A stretch of 64,000 nt of DNA from Ignavibacteria bacterium (GTDB lineage: Bacteria; Bacteroidota; Ignavibacteria; Kapaibacteriales; Kapaibacteriaceae): positions 80,100 through 144,099 of the forward strand of contig JACPPD010000015.1 in NCBI GenBank assembly GCA_016191145.1. Reading direction: 5' to 3'. Under the pieces are notes generated by a model, which saw only the letters and a program-made list of their open reading frames with translations, ran no database searches and was not told where the DNA came from. The translations under genes were made by a program, and so were the position numbers. Of the stretch, positions 32,619 through 40,375 are shown in pieces; within the stretch, counting starts at the first letter, position 1, and each line of letters begins with the position of its first letter.

Positions 32619-33392
32619 TTACCAGTCCTTGTTGTTAAAGCTCCTTAAACCGACTCCGAAGGGGATAGCGATCCACAGAAGAAGGGACATAGCCGAAAGC
32701 ATTACTCCGAAACCGCTTCCAAAAAATTTTTGAACAACCGCACCTGTATATCCCATCAACGCTGCATAGTCGACAGTGAGCATAACGGCAATCCGTGCAA
32801 GGTCTATCGGATTGAGAATAACCATTGCAATTGTTGGCTGCTCCATGGGATAATCCTGGAACATGACCGTTATCACAAGAAGAACACCATCATAAATAAC
32901 CGTAAAGAACAGCCAGAGGATGAATGCGAGCCCCATGCCTGCAGCTTTGTCGTTAATAACAATGCCAAGGTAGAATGCGATCGATGTAAACACGAACGTC
33001 AAGGCAGCGCCAGTTGTAAGTAGTGTGACAATTGCCGGCGAAAACGCTGCTGCATGTATAAATGCCGGAATACCTACGCCTAACAGAAAGGAGCATACAA
33101 ATGGTATGGCTACTCCCAGGTACAGAGCGCAGAACACCGTTGAGCGGCGAACTGGCTGCGTTAGAATGAGTTCAATAAAATCGCGGCTGTTGTGCAAATG
33201 CAAGGTGCCGAACATTATCGAAGCAAGAGGTATCAACAAAAACACAACGTTCATCAATCCAACGATGGTTTTGGCTTCGCCTGCAGTGAAAAACAACAAG
33301 CCTTCCGTCACCGCAAAAAAGAATAGGAAGTACAGCAGAACCCATCGTCCTCTGGATATATCGCGGAGCACATATTTCAGGAGCCTCATCAC
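32619..33392 (-). CDS. nosY: NosY-like ABC transporter permease
   Basis: A 257-residue membrane protein with about six transmembrane helices; the N-terminus MRLLKYVLRDISRGRWVLLYF is cytoplasmic and typical of ABC-2 permeases of the NosY type. Motifs HNSRDFIELILTQPVRRSTVF and the final GLRSFNNKDW fit NosY. With NosF and NosD it forms a complex needed to mature the copper sites of nitrous oxide reductase, probably by supplying sulphur. Its start overlaps nosF by four bases. Last gene of the nos operon. Confidence 0.9.
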   Translation of the reverse strand: MMRLLKYVLRDISRGRWVLLYFLFFFAVTEGLLFFTAGEAKTIVGLMNVVFLLIPLASIMFGTLHLHNSRDFIELILTQPVRRSTVFCALYLGVAIPFVCSFLLGVGIPAFIHAAAFSPAIVTLLTTGAALTFVFTSIAFYLGIVINDKAAGMGLAFILWLFFTVIYDGVLLVITVMFQDYPMEQPTIAMVILNPIDLARIAVMLTVDYAALMGYTGAVVQKFFGSGFGVMLSAMSLLLWIAIPFGVGLRSFNNKDW

Positions 33393-34057
33393 CGAAGCAC
33401 CTCTAGTTGTTGGCGAATCGAGGATACGCTGCCTTCGTGAATTACCATCCCTTCGTGGAGAAACACTGCACGATCGGCAAGTTCTTCGATCTCGGCAATG
33501 ATGTGCGATGTAATAATCACTGCAGCGCCTCTAATTTTAGCGGCCTCGATCTGGTCCTTCATTTGTTGCGATGCAACCGGGTCGAGTCCAGCTGTCGGCT
33601 CGTCGAGAAGTAACGAATGAGGACTGAACATTAGAGCGACAACTGCCCCAACTTTTTGTCGCGTGCCGCCGCTCAGTGTACGCATCGGTTTGTTGAGGTG
33701 AGGTTTTAAATCGAAGGCGTTTATTAGTGTGTCCGAAGTGTCGGCAGTGCGTTCCCGCAGCCCCTTAACCATGTCAATCACTTCTCGTGCCTTGAGATTA
33801 TCCGGATAGCGTGCAATCTGAGCCATGTAGCCTATATCTGCGTGGCAGCGAACATCGGTGAGTGCATTGAATCCGTTGATGACTACTGATCCCTCGGTTG
33901 GCTTTACCAGACCCAGAATACATTTCATCAGGGTTGATTTGCCAGATCCGTTCGGTCCGATTATAGCAGTAACAGTGCCTGGGCGAAACTCAAGAGATAG
34001 GTTGTTGAGTACCGTGTGTTTACCGAAGCGCTTTGTTAGATGATCGATTACTATCAT
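33389..34057 (-). CDS. nosF: NosF-like ABC transporter ATP-binding protein
   Basis: A 222-residue ABC ATPase. Walker A is GPNGSGKST (about residues 35-43), the signature LSGGTRQKVG (about 128-137), Walker B LLLDEPTAGLDP (about 148-160) and the H-loop ITSH. It powers the NosFY transporter that assembles the CuZ centre of NosZ. It overlaps both nosD and nosY by four bases, indicating tight translational coupling. The position between nosD and nosY supports the specific name over a generic ABC exporter. Confidence 0.92.
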   Translation of the reverse strand: MIVIDHLTKRFGKHTVLNNLSLEFRPGTVTAIIGPNGSGKSTLMKCILGLVKPTEGSVVINGFNALTDVRCHADIGYMAQIARYPDNLKAREVIDMVKGLRERTADTSDTLINAFDLKPHLNKPMRTLSGGTRQKVGAVVALMFSPHSLLLDEPTAGLDPVASQQMKDQIEAAKIRGAAVIITSHIIAEIEELADRAVFLHEGMVIHEGSVSSIRQQLEVLR

Positions 34058-35319
34058 TGTTTAGGGACCGACATTCGCGGTTTGGAATCGACGAGTGTTT
34101 CCGGCGTGACGGTGGGCAAGACGCGCTCGGCCAAATCTAAGATGTTGACGAAAGGAGTATGCATAAGGATTACCGACGACGGTACCTGTTCCACTAACAG
34201 TGAGTATAGCCGAACAGGATGGAAGGGCACGTCACCAATACCATCCTTATTCAAATCATAACCAACATACGAACTCCAGTAATTGTTGATAAATGTATTC
34301 TGCGAGTTCACTGAATTTGTTGTGACATCGAAACTGTTCCCCTCAAATGTGTTGTCACGAACTGTGGTTTCAACACAGTTGCCTAATAATCTCAACGCAT
34401 ATCCATTATTTCTGAACACGTTGTGTTCAAGTAAAATTCTCGCGGCGCCTTCGGCATGTATGGCAATCGAATTTCTATCAAACACGTTGCCACTCAAATG
34501 GCTGTCAGATATTTCTTTCAACAGAAGACCGTATGACGTGGGTCCCCAGTTATTGGCGAATGTATTGTCCATCATCTGTACATAATGAGTGAACATTACA
34601 GCCACACCAGCTCCGTTATGAATGAACCTGTTCTTGTTATACGAGCAACTATCGCTGAACATGAAATGCAATCCGTATCGAATATTATTCCTGATAGTAT
34701 TGCCGACGACCGTCCCTCGATTCATGAATTCAAAGTAAATGCCATCTCGGTGACCTTCTATGATGTTGCCGCTGACGTAGACATCTTTACTCGTCCAGCA
34801 ATGAATACCATTGCCTGAATTCATCTCAAAATCTTTGTCAGCTTTGAGAATGTTGTCGGCAACGCGGCAATGTTCCGAATTACTGAGATAGATAGCAAAA
34901 AACCCGTTCAAGATTCTGCAACGCAACACTTCGCAATGTTTGGAATTAATAATTTTTATCGCTGCGTTATCATCAACGTAGCTGACGGCTACATTCCGCA
35001 ATTCCAAATCTGAAATGAGAACGGAATCCGATTCAACTGAAATTAACGTTCCCGGAGTGTTATTGCCATCTATAACAGCCCCTTTCCTTCCTCTCAGTTC
35101 CAATGGATGTTTGATGACGATATTCGACTCGATAAACACGCCGGGTTCCACTAGCACCACATCGCCCCGCTGAGAACTTGAAACGGCCTGACGTACCGAT
35201 GTAAACCGACCATTTTTCGATACCTTGATTGTTTCGGCATTAGCCATGCTCACCAATACCATTAGCGTTGCAGCAAGCATCATGGTCGGAATCATGGTGG
35301 AAAGAGCCATGCTACGCAC
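34054..35319 (-). CDS. nosD: NosD, periplasmic copper-site maturation protein
   Basis: A 421-residue protein with a Sec signal (MIPTMMLAATLMVLVSMANA region). The body is a right-handed parallel beta-helix (CASH/pectate-lyase type) with many N-x-I and NNxI steps such as ISGNIIEGHRDGIYFEF and GNTIRNNIRYGLHFMFSD, the hallmark of NosD. It works with NosFY to build the CuZ cluster of NosZ in the periplasm. The start is a GTG overlapping the nosL stop by one base; an ATG lies nine bases on and could be the true start. Normal length for the family. Confidence 0.93.
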   Translation of the reverse strand: MRSMALSTMIPTMMLAATLMVLVSMANAETIKVSKNGRFTSVRQAVSSSQRGDVVLVEPGVFIESNIVIKHPLELRGRKGAVIDGNNTPGTLISVESDSVLISDLELRNVAVSYVDDNAAIKIINSKHCEVLRCRILNGFFAIYLSNSEHCRVADNILKADKDFEMNSGNGIHCWTSKDVYVSGNIIEGHRDGIYFEFMNRGTVVGNTIRNNIRYGLHFMFSDSCSYNKNRFIHNGAGVAVMFTHYVQMMDNTFANNWGPTSYGLLLKEISDSHLSGNVFDRNSIAIHAEGAARILLEHNVFRNNGYALRLLGNCVETTVRDNTFEGNSFDVTTNSVNSQNTFINNYWSSYVGYDLNKDGIGDVPFHPVRLYSLLVEQVPSSVILMHTPFVNILDLAERVLPTVTPETLVDSKPRMSVPKQ

Positions 35320-35759
35320 TACCTTCCCGTAGCGAGCTTGACAACACTATCGAAATTTAAAATCATTCCAGGATACCTCTCAAGCATGGCCGAAGCCTCT
35401 TGGTTGTTTACAAATGCTGCAACGTTGAGGCCCATTGGAGAGTGCAATTCGGAACTCCGCAGATACGAAGCAGATTTGGCATCGATTAGTTCGCCGGGTT
35501 TATTAAAATTCGAAACCCATATCGAAGTAATTCTGGTGTGCGACTCCACTGATGTCTGGTAATAATATCCAATCAAACATTCAGGTGAATCGAACTTAAG
35601 CGCTTTACCCGTATAGCTTACCAACTCAGAAGCAAACTTCTTGTCGGTAATCGTCATTCTGCAATGTGCACACGGGTCGGCTCCAAAATTTATTGGAGTT
35701 GGTCCGGAAGCTGTGCACGCAACAAGTATGAAGAACAGGGCACCAAGGTAGGTCCTCAT
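35319..35759 (-). CDS. nosL: NosL copper-chaperone lipoprotein
   Basis: A 146-residue lipoprotein from the ATG at 35759, whose ATGA overlaps the upstream stop; the frame extends further but without reason to use it. The lipobox is LVAC (Cys15). The NosL signature DPCAHCRMTITDKKFASELV holds the Cys and Met residues that carry Cu(I) to NosZ; a later AFVNNQEA and PMGLNVAAF block is typical. Anchored in the outer face of a membrane, it delivers copper during NosZ assembly. Confidence is high from motif and operon position. Confidence 0.92.
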   Translation of the reverse strand: MRTYLGALFFILVACTASGPTPINFGADPCAHCRMTITDKKFASELVSYTGKALKFDSPECLIGYYYQTSVESHTRITSIWVSNFNKPGELIDAKSASYLRSSELHSPMGLNVAAFVNNQEASAMLERYPGMILNFDSVVKLATGR

Positions 35760-36364
35760 GTTCCTGCAGTGGCCAATGGCAATTTTGTAGCAGCCTTCCT
35801 GGATGCCCACCACGCCCAACCAGCTAATGCAACCGATAGCAAGATTAAGTAGGAACCTAACGCCGGATAGGAGTATGCGGTAATATTCAATAACTTTTCC
35901 GAACCGAAGAGAGGGGGCTGGTACGACATTCCCGGGATTTTAATCGCAGCTCGGGGATCGAGATTGTGACCGTAGTCATATTCCCACCTGTAGAAGTCGT
36001 ACATGCCTAACGTTCCAGCAATCAATAGTAGCACAAGCCAGACAATGACTAATTGGCGTTTCCCGATCAGCGAAGTCAGGAGACCAACTGCAATCAGAAC
36101 ACCAACAATGAGCGGCATGTATTCAAGTTCCGGAATCGCTTTTTCATCGATCGGCTTCATGCCAATGTAGTGATTTAGCCCGTTAACATTTTGCAGGTCA
36201 AATTCGTTGGCGCCACGTACCTCATTAATAGAAATCAAAATTCCAAGCTCATAGCCTTTGGGGTACTGAGGCGCTTCGAGGGTGATCGACCACATTGGCA
36301 CGAAGAATAGTCCGATCAATAATGCTGAAGCGAGAACCATAAACAGTCGCGATTTCATTGTCAT
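35756..36364 (-). CDS. Four-helix membrane protein of the nos operon
   Basis: A 202-residue protein with predicted helices near residues 8-24, 85-102, 105-123 and 175-195. Between the first two lies a 60-residue loop outside the membrane (EAPQYPKGYELGILISINEV with FDLQNVNGLNHYIGMKPID). Conserved-looking Met and His residues (NHYIGMKP) may bind copper or support electron flow; this is inference. It sits directly after nosZ (10 bases) and overlaps nosL. In clade II clusters this position is often taken by the membrane protein called NosB, of unknown function; whether this protein is homologous I cannot tell. Confidence 0.75.
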   Translation of the reverse strand: MTMKSRLFMVLASALLIGLFFVPMWSITLEAPQYPKGYELGILISINEVRGANEFDLQNVNGLNHYIGMKPIDEKAIPELEYMPLIVGVLIAVGLLTSLIGKRQLVIVWLVLLLIAGTLGMYDFYRWEYDYGHNLDPRAAIKIPGMSYQPPLFGSEKLLNITAYSYPALGSYLILLSVALAGWAWWASRKAATKLPLATAGT

Positions 36365-36374
36365 CTAGTGCTCT

Positions 36375-38336
36375 TTATTTTCTTGAATTCCATGTCAATG
36401 CTGTGCTTGACCCGCTGGGTGAAACGCGGACATAACCCTGCATTTCCTGATGCAGCGCCGAACAAAAGTCTGTGCAATAGAATGGATATATACCAGGTGT
36501 CTTTGGTTCCCACAAAAGAGTGCACGTTTCTCCGGGCATAATGAGGAGTTCAGAATTATTTGCTCCAAGTACGGCAAAGCCGTGAGGTACATCCCAGTCC
36601 TGCTCGAGATTTGTTATGTGCCAATACACCTTATCGCCAACCTTAATACCTTCAATGTTATCTGGGGCGAAGTGCGATCGGATCGACGTCATGTACACAT
36701 GAACTTCGTTACCCTTGCGTACAACCCTGGCATCGGCTTCCTTCTTAGTTGCATAGGGGTGTTTATTCTGGGCTAACTGATAAATCTTTTTAGAGTTCTT
36801 CACAATCAGGTCTGCGGGGCAAGCCTGAGCATAGTGTGGTTCGCCAATTGTTGGAAAATCAAGCAGCAGCTTCATCTTTTCGCCCGTGATATCATACAAC
36901 TGAGCAGATTGGAAGAGCTCAGGTCCCGTTGGCAGAAATCTGTCCTTTGTGATTTTGTTATAAGCGAGAACATATTTTCCCCATGGCTTCTTAGTATCGC
37001 CTCCTGGAATACCCAGATGGCCTATGGAGTAGTATGTGGGAACGCGATCGACGACTTTGAAATCCTTGAGCGACCACTTGACGATTTCTGAGGACACGAA
37101 CATCGATGTGTATGCAAATCCCTTGTCGTCAAATTCAGTATGAAGGGGGCCAAGTCCCGGTTTCTCCACTTCGCCTGCCAGACATGCCTTGTAGTTTAAC
37201 ACCGGAATTCCATCAATCTCCTTGTCAATCTTCCCGTCTTGGATTGCTTTCAACATTTTAGAAAACGACAATACGGGAATAACTGTTGCCAGTTTGCCTC
37301 CACCTACAATCAATTCACCATTTGGGGCTACATCGCATCCATGAGGAGATTTCGGTGTAGGCATATAATACACATTACCCTTTGTATCTGCCGATGTAAG
37401 GATTCTCACATCTTTCTCCATCACAGAAGAGGCAGTATGCGTTTCATCATTATAAATATTATGAGCATAAGAAACGTTAACTATTTGCCCCTTACCCTGA
37501 GCAGCAAGTTCTTCGCATTTTTTCCAGTTAACTGCTACGATAAAGTCCTTGTCGTTCTGCGATGCATTGATCTCCAGCATCGTATTTGCTTTTTCCGTGT
37601 TATAGCAGGAGAAGAATATCCAGTCGTGCGACGGTCCCTTACCGGCATGTGCCAGGTCGTAGTCGAACCCGGGCATCATAAGCTGAAAAGCCAGGCTCAA
37701 CCGACCCGTTGCTTTATCCATCTTAACAAAGCTTAGAGTTCCCTTGAATTTTTCGGAATACGCCTGAATGCTGACGTCTTCGTTTGGAATTGGTAAAGAA
37801 AACCGTGTGCCAGCAACGATGTACTCAGAATTCTCCGTTGTAAACGGCGAACTATGATTCCCGGAGCTGTTTGGAATCTCAAGGATTTCCTTTGTTCTAA
37901 AATCGGTCAGGTCTATTCTCGCAACACGCGGTGTGTTGTTTGCATTGATGAACAGAAACCTGCCATCGGGAACGCCATCGGACATCGAGAATTCCGGATG
38001 GTGCGAATCGTCCCATGGGATAAATCCGTGCGACGTCATCAGCATTGGCTTCGTCTCTTCCGAAAAGCCATAGGCTTTTTCAGGGTCCATGGAGAAGACC
38101 GGAATAACGCGGATTAAACGTCCACTCGGTAAACCGATAACGGCCATTTGTCCGCTGAAGCCGCCCGATGCAAAATCATAGAACTCGTCCTTAGCACCAG
38201 GCGCAACATATACCTTCATGGCGGCATCGGCTACGCTGCCGATTGCCTTAGTGTCTGTGCCGCCAGAGCATCCTGTAAAAAACAAGGCCGATGTAGCGAT
38301 ACTGCTAATCAGCAAAAGAGTTAACATAGATTTCAT
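36375..38336 (-). CDS. nosZ: Nitrous oxide reductase, clade II (Sec/lipoprotein type)
   Basis: About 653 residues from the ATG at 38336, which has an AAGGAAG ribosome site; the longer frame is not needed. It reduces N2O to N2 in the periplasm. The signal is a lipoprotein type (FFTGC, Cys23) without the Tat twin-arginine, as in clade II enzymes. CuZ ligand regions include DDSHHPEFS, HAGKGPSHDW, SPHGCDVAP, GPLHTEFDD and EPHYAQA. The C-terminal cupredoxin domain carries the CuA motif YCTDFCSALHQEM. Operon partners are a cytochrome c, NosL, NosD, NosF and NosY. A complete, apparently functional enzyme. Confidence 0.97.
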   Translation of the reverse strand: MKSMLTLLLISSIATSALFFTGCSGGTDTKAIGSVADAAMKVYVAPGAKDEFYDFASGGFSGQMAVIGLPSGRLIRVIPVFSMDPEKAYGFSEETKPMLMTSHGFIPWDDSHHPEFSMSDGVPDGRFLFINANNTPRVARIDLTDFRTKEILEIPNSSGNHSSPFTTENSEYIVAGTRFSLPIPNEDVSIQAYSEKFKGTLSFVKMDKATGRLSLAFQLMMPGFDYDLAHAGKGPSHDWIFFSCYNTEKANTMLEINASQNDKDFIVAVNWKKCEELAAQGKGQIVNVSYAHNIYNDETHTASSVMEKDVRILTSADTKGNVYYMPTPKSPHGCDVAPNGELIVGGGKLATVIPVLSFSKMLKAIQDGKIDKEIDGIPVLNYKACLAGEVEKPGLGPLHTEFDDKGFAYTSMFVSSEIVKWSLKDFKVVDRVPTYYSIGHLGIPGGDTKKPWGKYVLAYNKITKDRFLPTGPELFQSAQLYDITGEKMKLLLDFPTIGEPHYAQACPADLIVKNSKKIYQLAQNKHPYATKKEADARVVRKGNEVHVYMTSIRSHFAPDNIEGIKVGDKVYWHITNLEQDWDVPHGFAVLGANNSELLIMPGETCTLLWEPKTPGIYPFYCTDFCSALHQEMQGYVRVSPSGSSTALTWNSRK

Positions 38337-38394
38337 CTCAATTCTTCCTTTCGGGATGTACATGAGTGTTGATAATCGTGATTGTGCGATTCGT

Positions 38395-38868
38395 TTAGTT
38401 TTTTTGTGCATAGTCTCTCAGATGCTCGAGCACATTGCGTGCATCCTGCTCCTGGAGGTTCAGATTAGGCATGCGCAGCATAAACGTTTGAATAAGGGCC
38501 TTAACGGTGTCATCATTGTCTTGCATCGTTTCAGGAAACAGAATCATATTCATCACATATTCTGGCGTTCGGCGCGCAGTAACCTTTCCGAGAGGTGGCC
38601 CTACATACCGCTCATCGTACTTATGGCACGCACCGCACTTTGTCTCGAAAATCTCCTTACCTGCTGTTGCCATTTTCACATCGATTTTGGGTGAAACATC
38701 GACGTTTTTGATCTTGAAGTACGACGGCTCGTCTTTAGATACGTCGGCTTCGTTCCTTTCTGTCCCTTCATCTGAGGATTCTCTTTCGACGGTGCATGCA
38801 GGTACTACACCCAGGACTATTGAAGCAGACGCAATTGAGACTAGTAGTTTGCTAACTACGGTTTTCAT
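38395..38868 (-). CDS. Monohaem cytochrome c lipoprotein, likely electron donor to NosZ
   Basis: A 157-residue protein; the ATG at 38868 follows AAGGAG at eight bases. Lipobox VVPAC gives a lipid anchor at Cys25. After an acidic Ser/Glu/Asp linker, the haem motif CGACH is at residues 78-82 and the axial Met is likely in LRMPNL near residue 137. A cytochrome directly upstream of nosZ (58 bases) is typical of clade II clusters, where c-type cytochromes carry electrons from the quinol pool. It lies 35 bases after ric, so it probably shares its promoter. Confidence 0.9.
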   Translation of the reverse strand: MKTVVSKLLVSIASASIVLGVVPACTVERESSDEGTERNEADVSKDEPSYFKIKNVDVSPKIDVKMATAGKEIFETKCGACHKYDERYVGPPLGKVTARRTPEYVMNMILFPETMQDNDDTVKALIQTFMLRMPNLNLQEQDARNVLEHLRDYAQKN

Positions 38869-38903
38869 TGTTTTCTCCTTGAACATGGAGTATAAGAAGT
38901 CAA

Positions 38904-39578
38904 TTATCCAAGCTTCTCCTGGAGGAGCTTGGGAAACAAAACAGAATTTTCCAGGAATACGTGGTGCATTGTGTCTTGAAAAACTTCGCGAAGAAGCCGA
39001 TACGTTGTTCGGTGAGTTGTGCATGCCTCTGCAGGAGGAGTGAACCTGTTTGTAAGATCTCGAAGTTTTAGAAGCACCGTCCCTACATGTTGATGCTCTG
39101 TGTCGAGACTGTCAATCATTGGTTTCAATTCTTCGTACCGCAGTTCCATCACCTGCGGTGAGAAGACAACAGCTTCTTCTTCATCCAGATGTGCCAGGAG
39201 TTCTTCGCACAAGTCTTCGATGATTTCTGCCAGAGAGTAGGTTTCGGGGAACCTTTCGCCATGCTTTGATGCCACTCGTAAGATGGAAGATTTTAATAAG
39301 GGAAGCGAATGTCTGAGATATCGGTGGTGGTTTTGCACGATATAGCTGATCAGCATTGGGGCATCCCATAACCAGGGCCGAAAGACCGAAGAAGTCTCTG
39401 AGGCTTCGGTGTTTCGTATTTCCTGAAGGATTTCCGATGCACTGATCTGAGCGTTCTGACAAGCATCTTCAAGCGTTTGCTGCCCCTTACAGCAATAATC
39501 GAAGTCGTATTTCTCTAAAACGAATACTGCAGCCTGTGAGCCAAGGGCAAGCGACGACAAAGTTGATGTGATTTCCAT
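38904..39578 (-). CDS. ric: Di-iron iron-sulphur cluster repair protein (Ric/YtfE/ScdA)
   Basis: A 224-residue protein from the ATG at 39578, which gives the usual spacing to the N-terminal ScdA domain; an ATG at 39599 is possible. The ScdA motif is YDFDYCCKGQQTLEDAC (CCGG is more common). The hemerythrin-like part has the di-iron His/Glu set: NHHRYLRH, HGERFPE, HLDEEEAVVF, EHQHVG and MHHVFLENSVLFP. Ric repairs iron-sulphur clusters damaged by nitric oxide. Here it is the first gene of the nos operon, with an FNR/DNR-type box just upstream, so NO repair and N2O reduction seem co-regulated. Confidence 0.92.
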   Translation of the reverse strand: MEITSTLSSLALGSQAAVFVLEKYDFDYCCKGQQTLEDACQNAQISASEILQEIRNTEASETSSVFRPWLWDAPMLISYIVQNHHRYLRHSLPLLKSSILRVASKHGERFPETYSLAEIIEDLCEELLAHLDEEEAVVFSPQVMELRYEELKPMIDSLDTEHQHVGTVLLKLRDLTNRFTPPAEACTTHRTTYRLLREVFQDTMHHVFLENSVLFPKLLQEKLG

Positions 39579-39611
39579 ACAGCTAATTACGGAAGTCAAT
39601 TGTGGCGATAA

Positions 39612-39625
39612 ATGATTTTTATCAT
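39612..39625 (-). promoter_or_regulatory. FNR/DNR-type binding site upstream of ric-nos
   Basis: A perfect palindrome ATGAT-TTTT-ATCAT, four of five bases per half matching the FNR/CRP-family consensus TTGAT-N4-ATCAA. Its centre lies about 40 bases before the ric ATG. FNR/DNR proteins sense oxygen or NO. No such regulator gene is in this window. Confidence 0.7.
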
Positions 39626-39925
39626 GGTCTAATTCAAGAACCCTTTAGAAAAATAATTTTCTTCTCAAAAGGTCATAGCAACCGAGTCTGCCCAACTGGT
39701 CGGAAACGGTAATTGTATTCGTAGAGTCTGAGCGTGATTCATTATGTCAAGGTTATCAGCGATTTCAGAAATAGGGTTATACTCACGTTCGTCACTATGA
39801 ACAGCCAGATCATCACATTTTTACCCAACCATTCATTTTTTTTTTAACACATAAGAAAGATTTTGTTCGGTGAATAATGTAACGGTTGTTAAATTCGCCT
39901 TCTAACACATATTTAGGATTCACTC
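39626..39925. other. Divergent intergenic region between ric and the MarR gene
   Basis: About 300 AT-rich bases with long T runs near 39838 and no open frame of note. It should hold the promoter of the MarR gene, but I cannot point to exact hexamers. Confidence 0.5.
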
Positions 39926-40375
39926 ATGACTAAAAAGAAAACCAGCCAGCCGAGTTCCGTAGGTGCAGGACCAGGCTTGCTCATAACGGTTGCCTCTTTC
40001 AAATGGCAGCGTTCTGCTAACGAAGCTCTCGACGAGCTCGATCTCTCGCCAACGCAATTCGCAATGCTGAGCGGTATTGATGCTCTTTCGTCGCAGGAAG
40101 ACAACATCACGCAAACGAAACTTGCGCGATTCGTAGGCGCTGATATGATGCTTACGTCGAAGCACGTTCGTGAACTCGAAGAGCGCGACCTTGTTAACAG
40201 AGATGAACACCCAACCGATACTCGGGCACGGTCGCTTAGCCTTACACGCGAAGGCTCTGCCTTGTTAAAAAAGGCTATCAGAGTTGTTACGCGAGTAGAC
40301 AAGTCTGTGTTTGCTGATGCTCCAGGTATCGACAAGGTGAGAAAGGCTCTCTCTGACCTCACCGGATGGGAGTAG
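39926..40375 (+). CDS. MarR-family transcriptional regulator
   Basis: A 149-residue winged-helix regulator. The recognition helix region is ITQTKLARFVGADMMLTSKHVRELEERDLV (about residues 63-92), followed by the wing HPTDTRARSLSLTREG with the conserved Asp-Arg. MarR proteins are dimeric repressors often released by phenolics, oxidants or metals. It overlaps the NAD synthetase gene by ten bases, so the two share a transcript and the regulator may control it or be simply read through. Its inducer cannot be deduced. The relation to the divergent nos operon is open. Confidence 0.88.
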   Translation: MTKKKTSQPSSVGAGPGLLITVASFKWQRSANEALDELDLSPTQFAMLSGIDALSSQEDNITQTKLARFVGADMMLTSKHVRELEERDLVNRDEHPTDTRARSLSLTREGSALLKKAIRVVTRVDKSVFADAPGIDKVRKALSDLTGWE

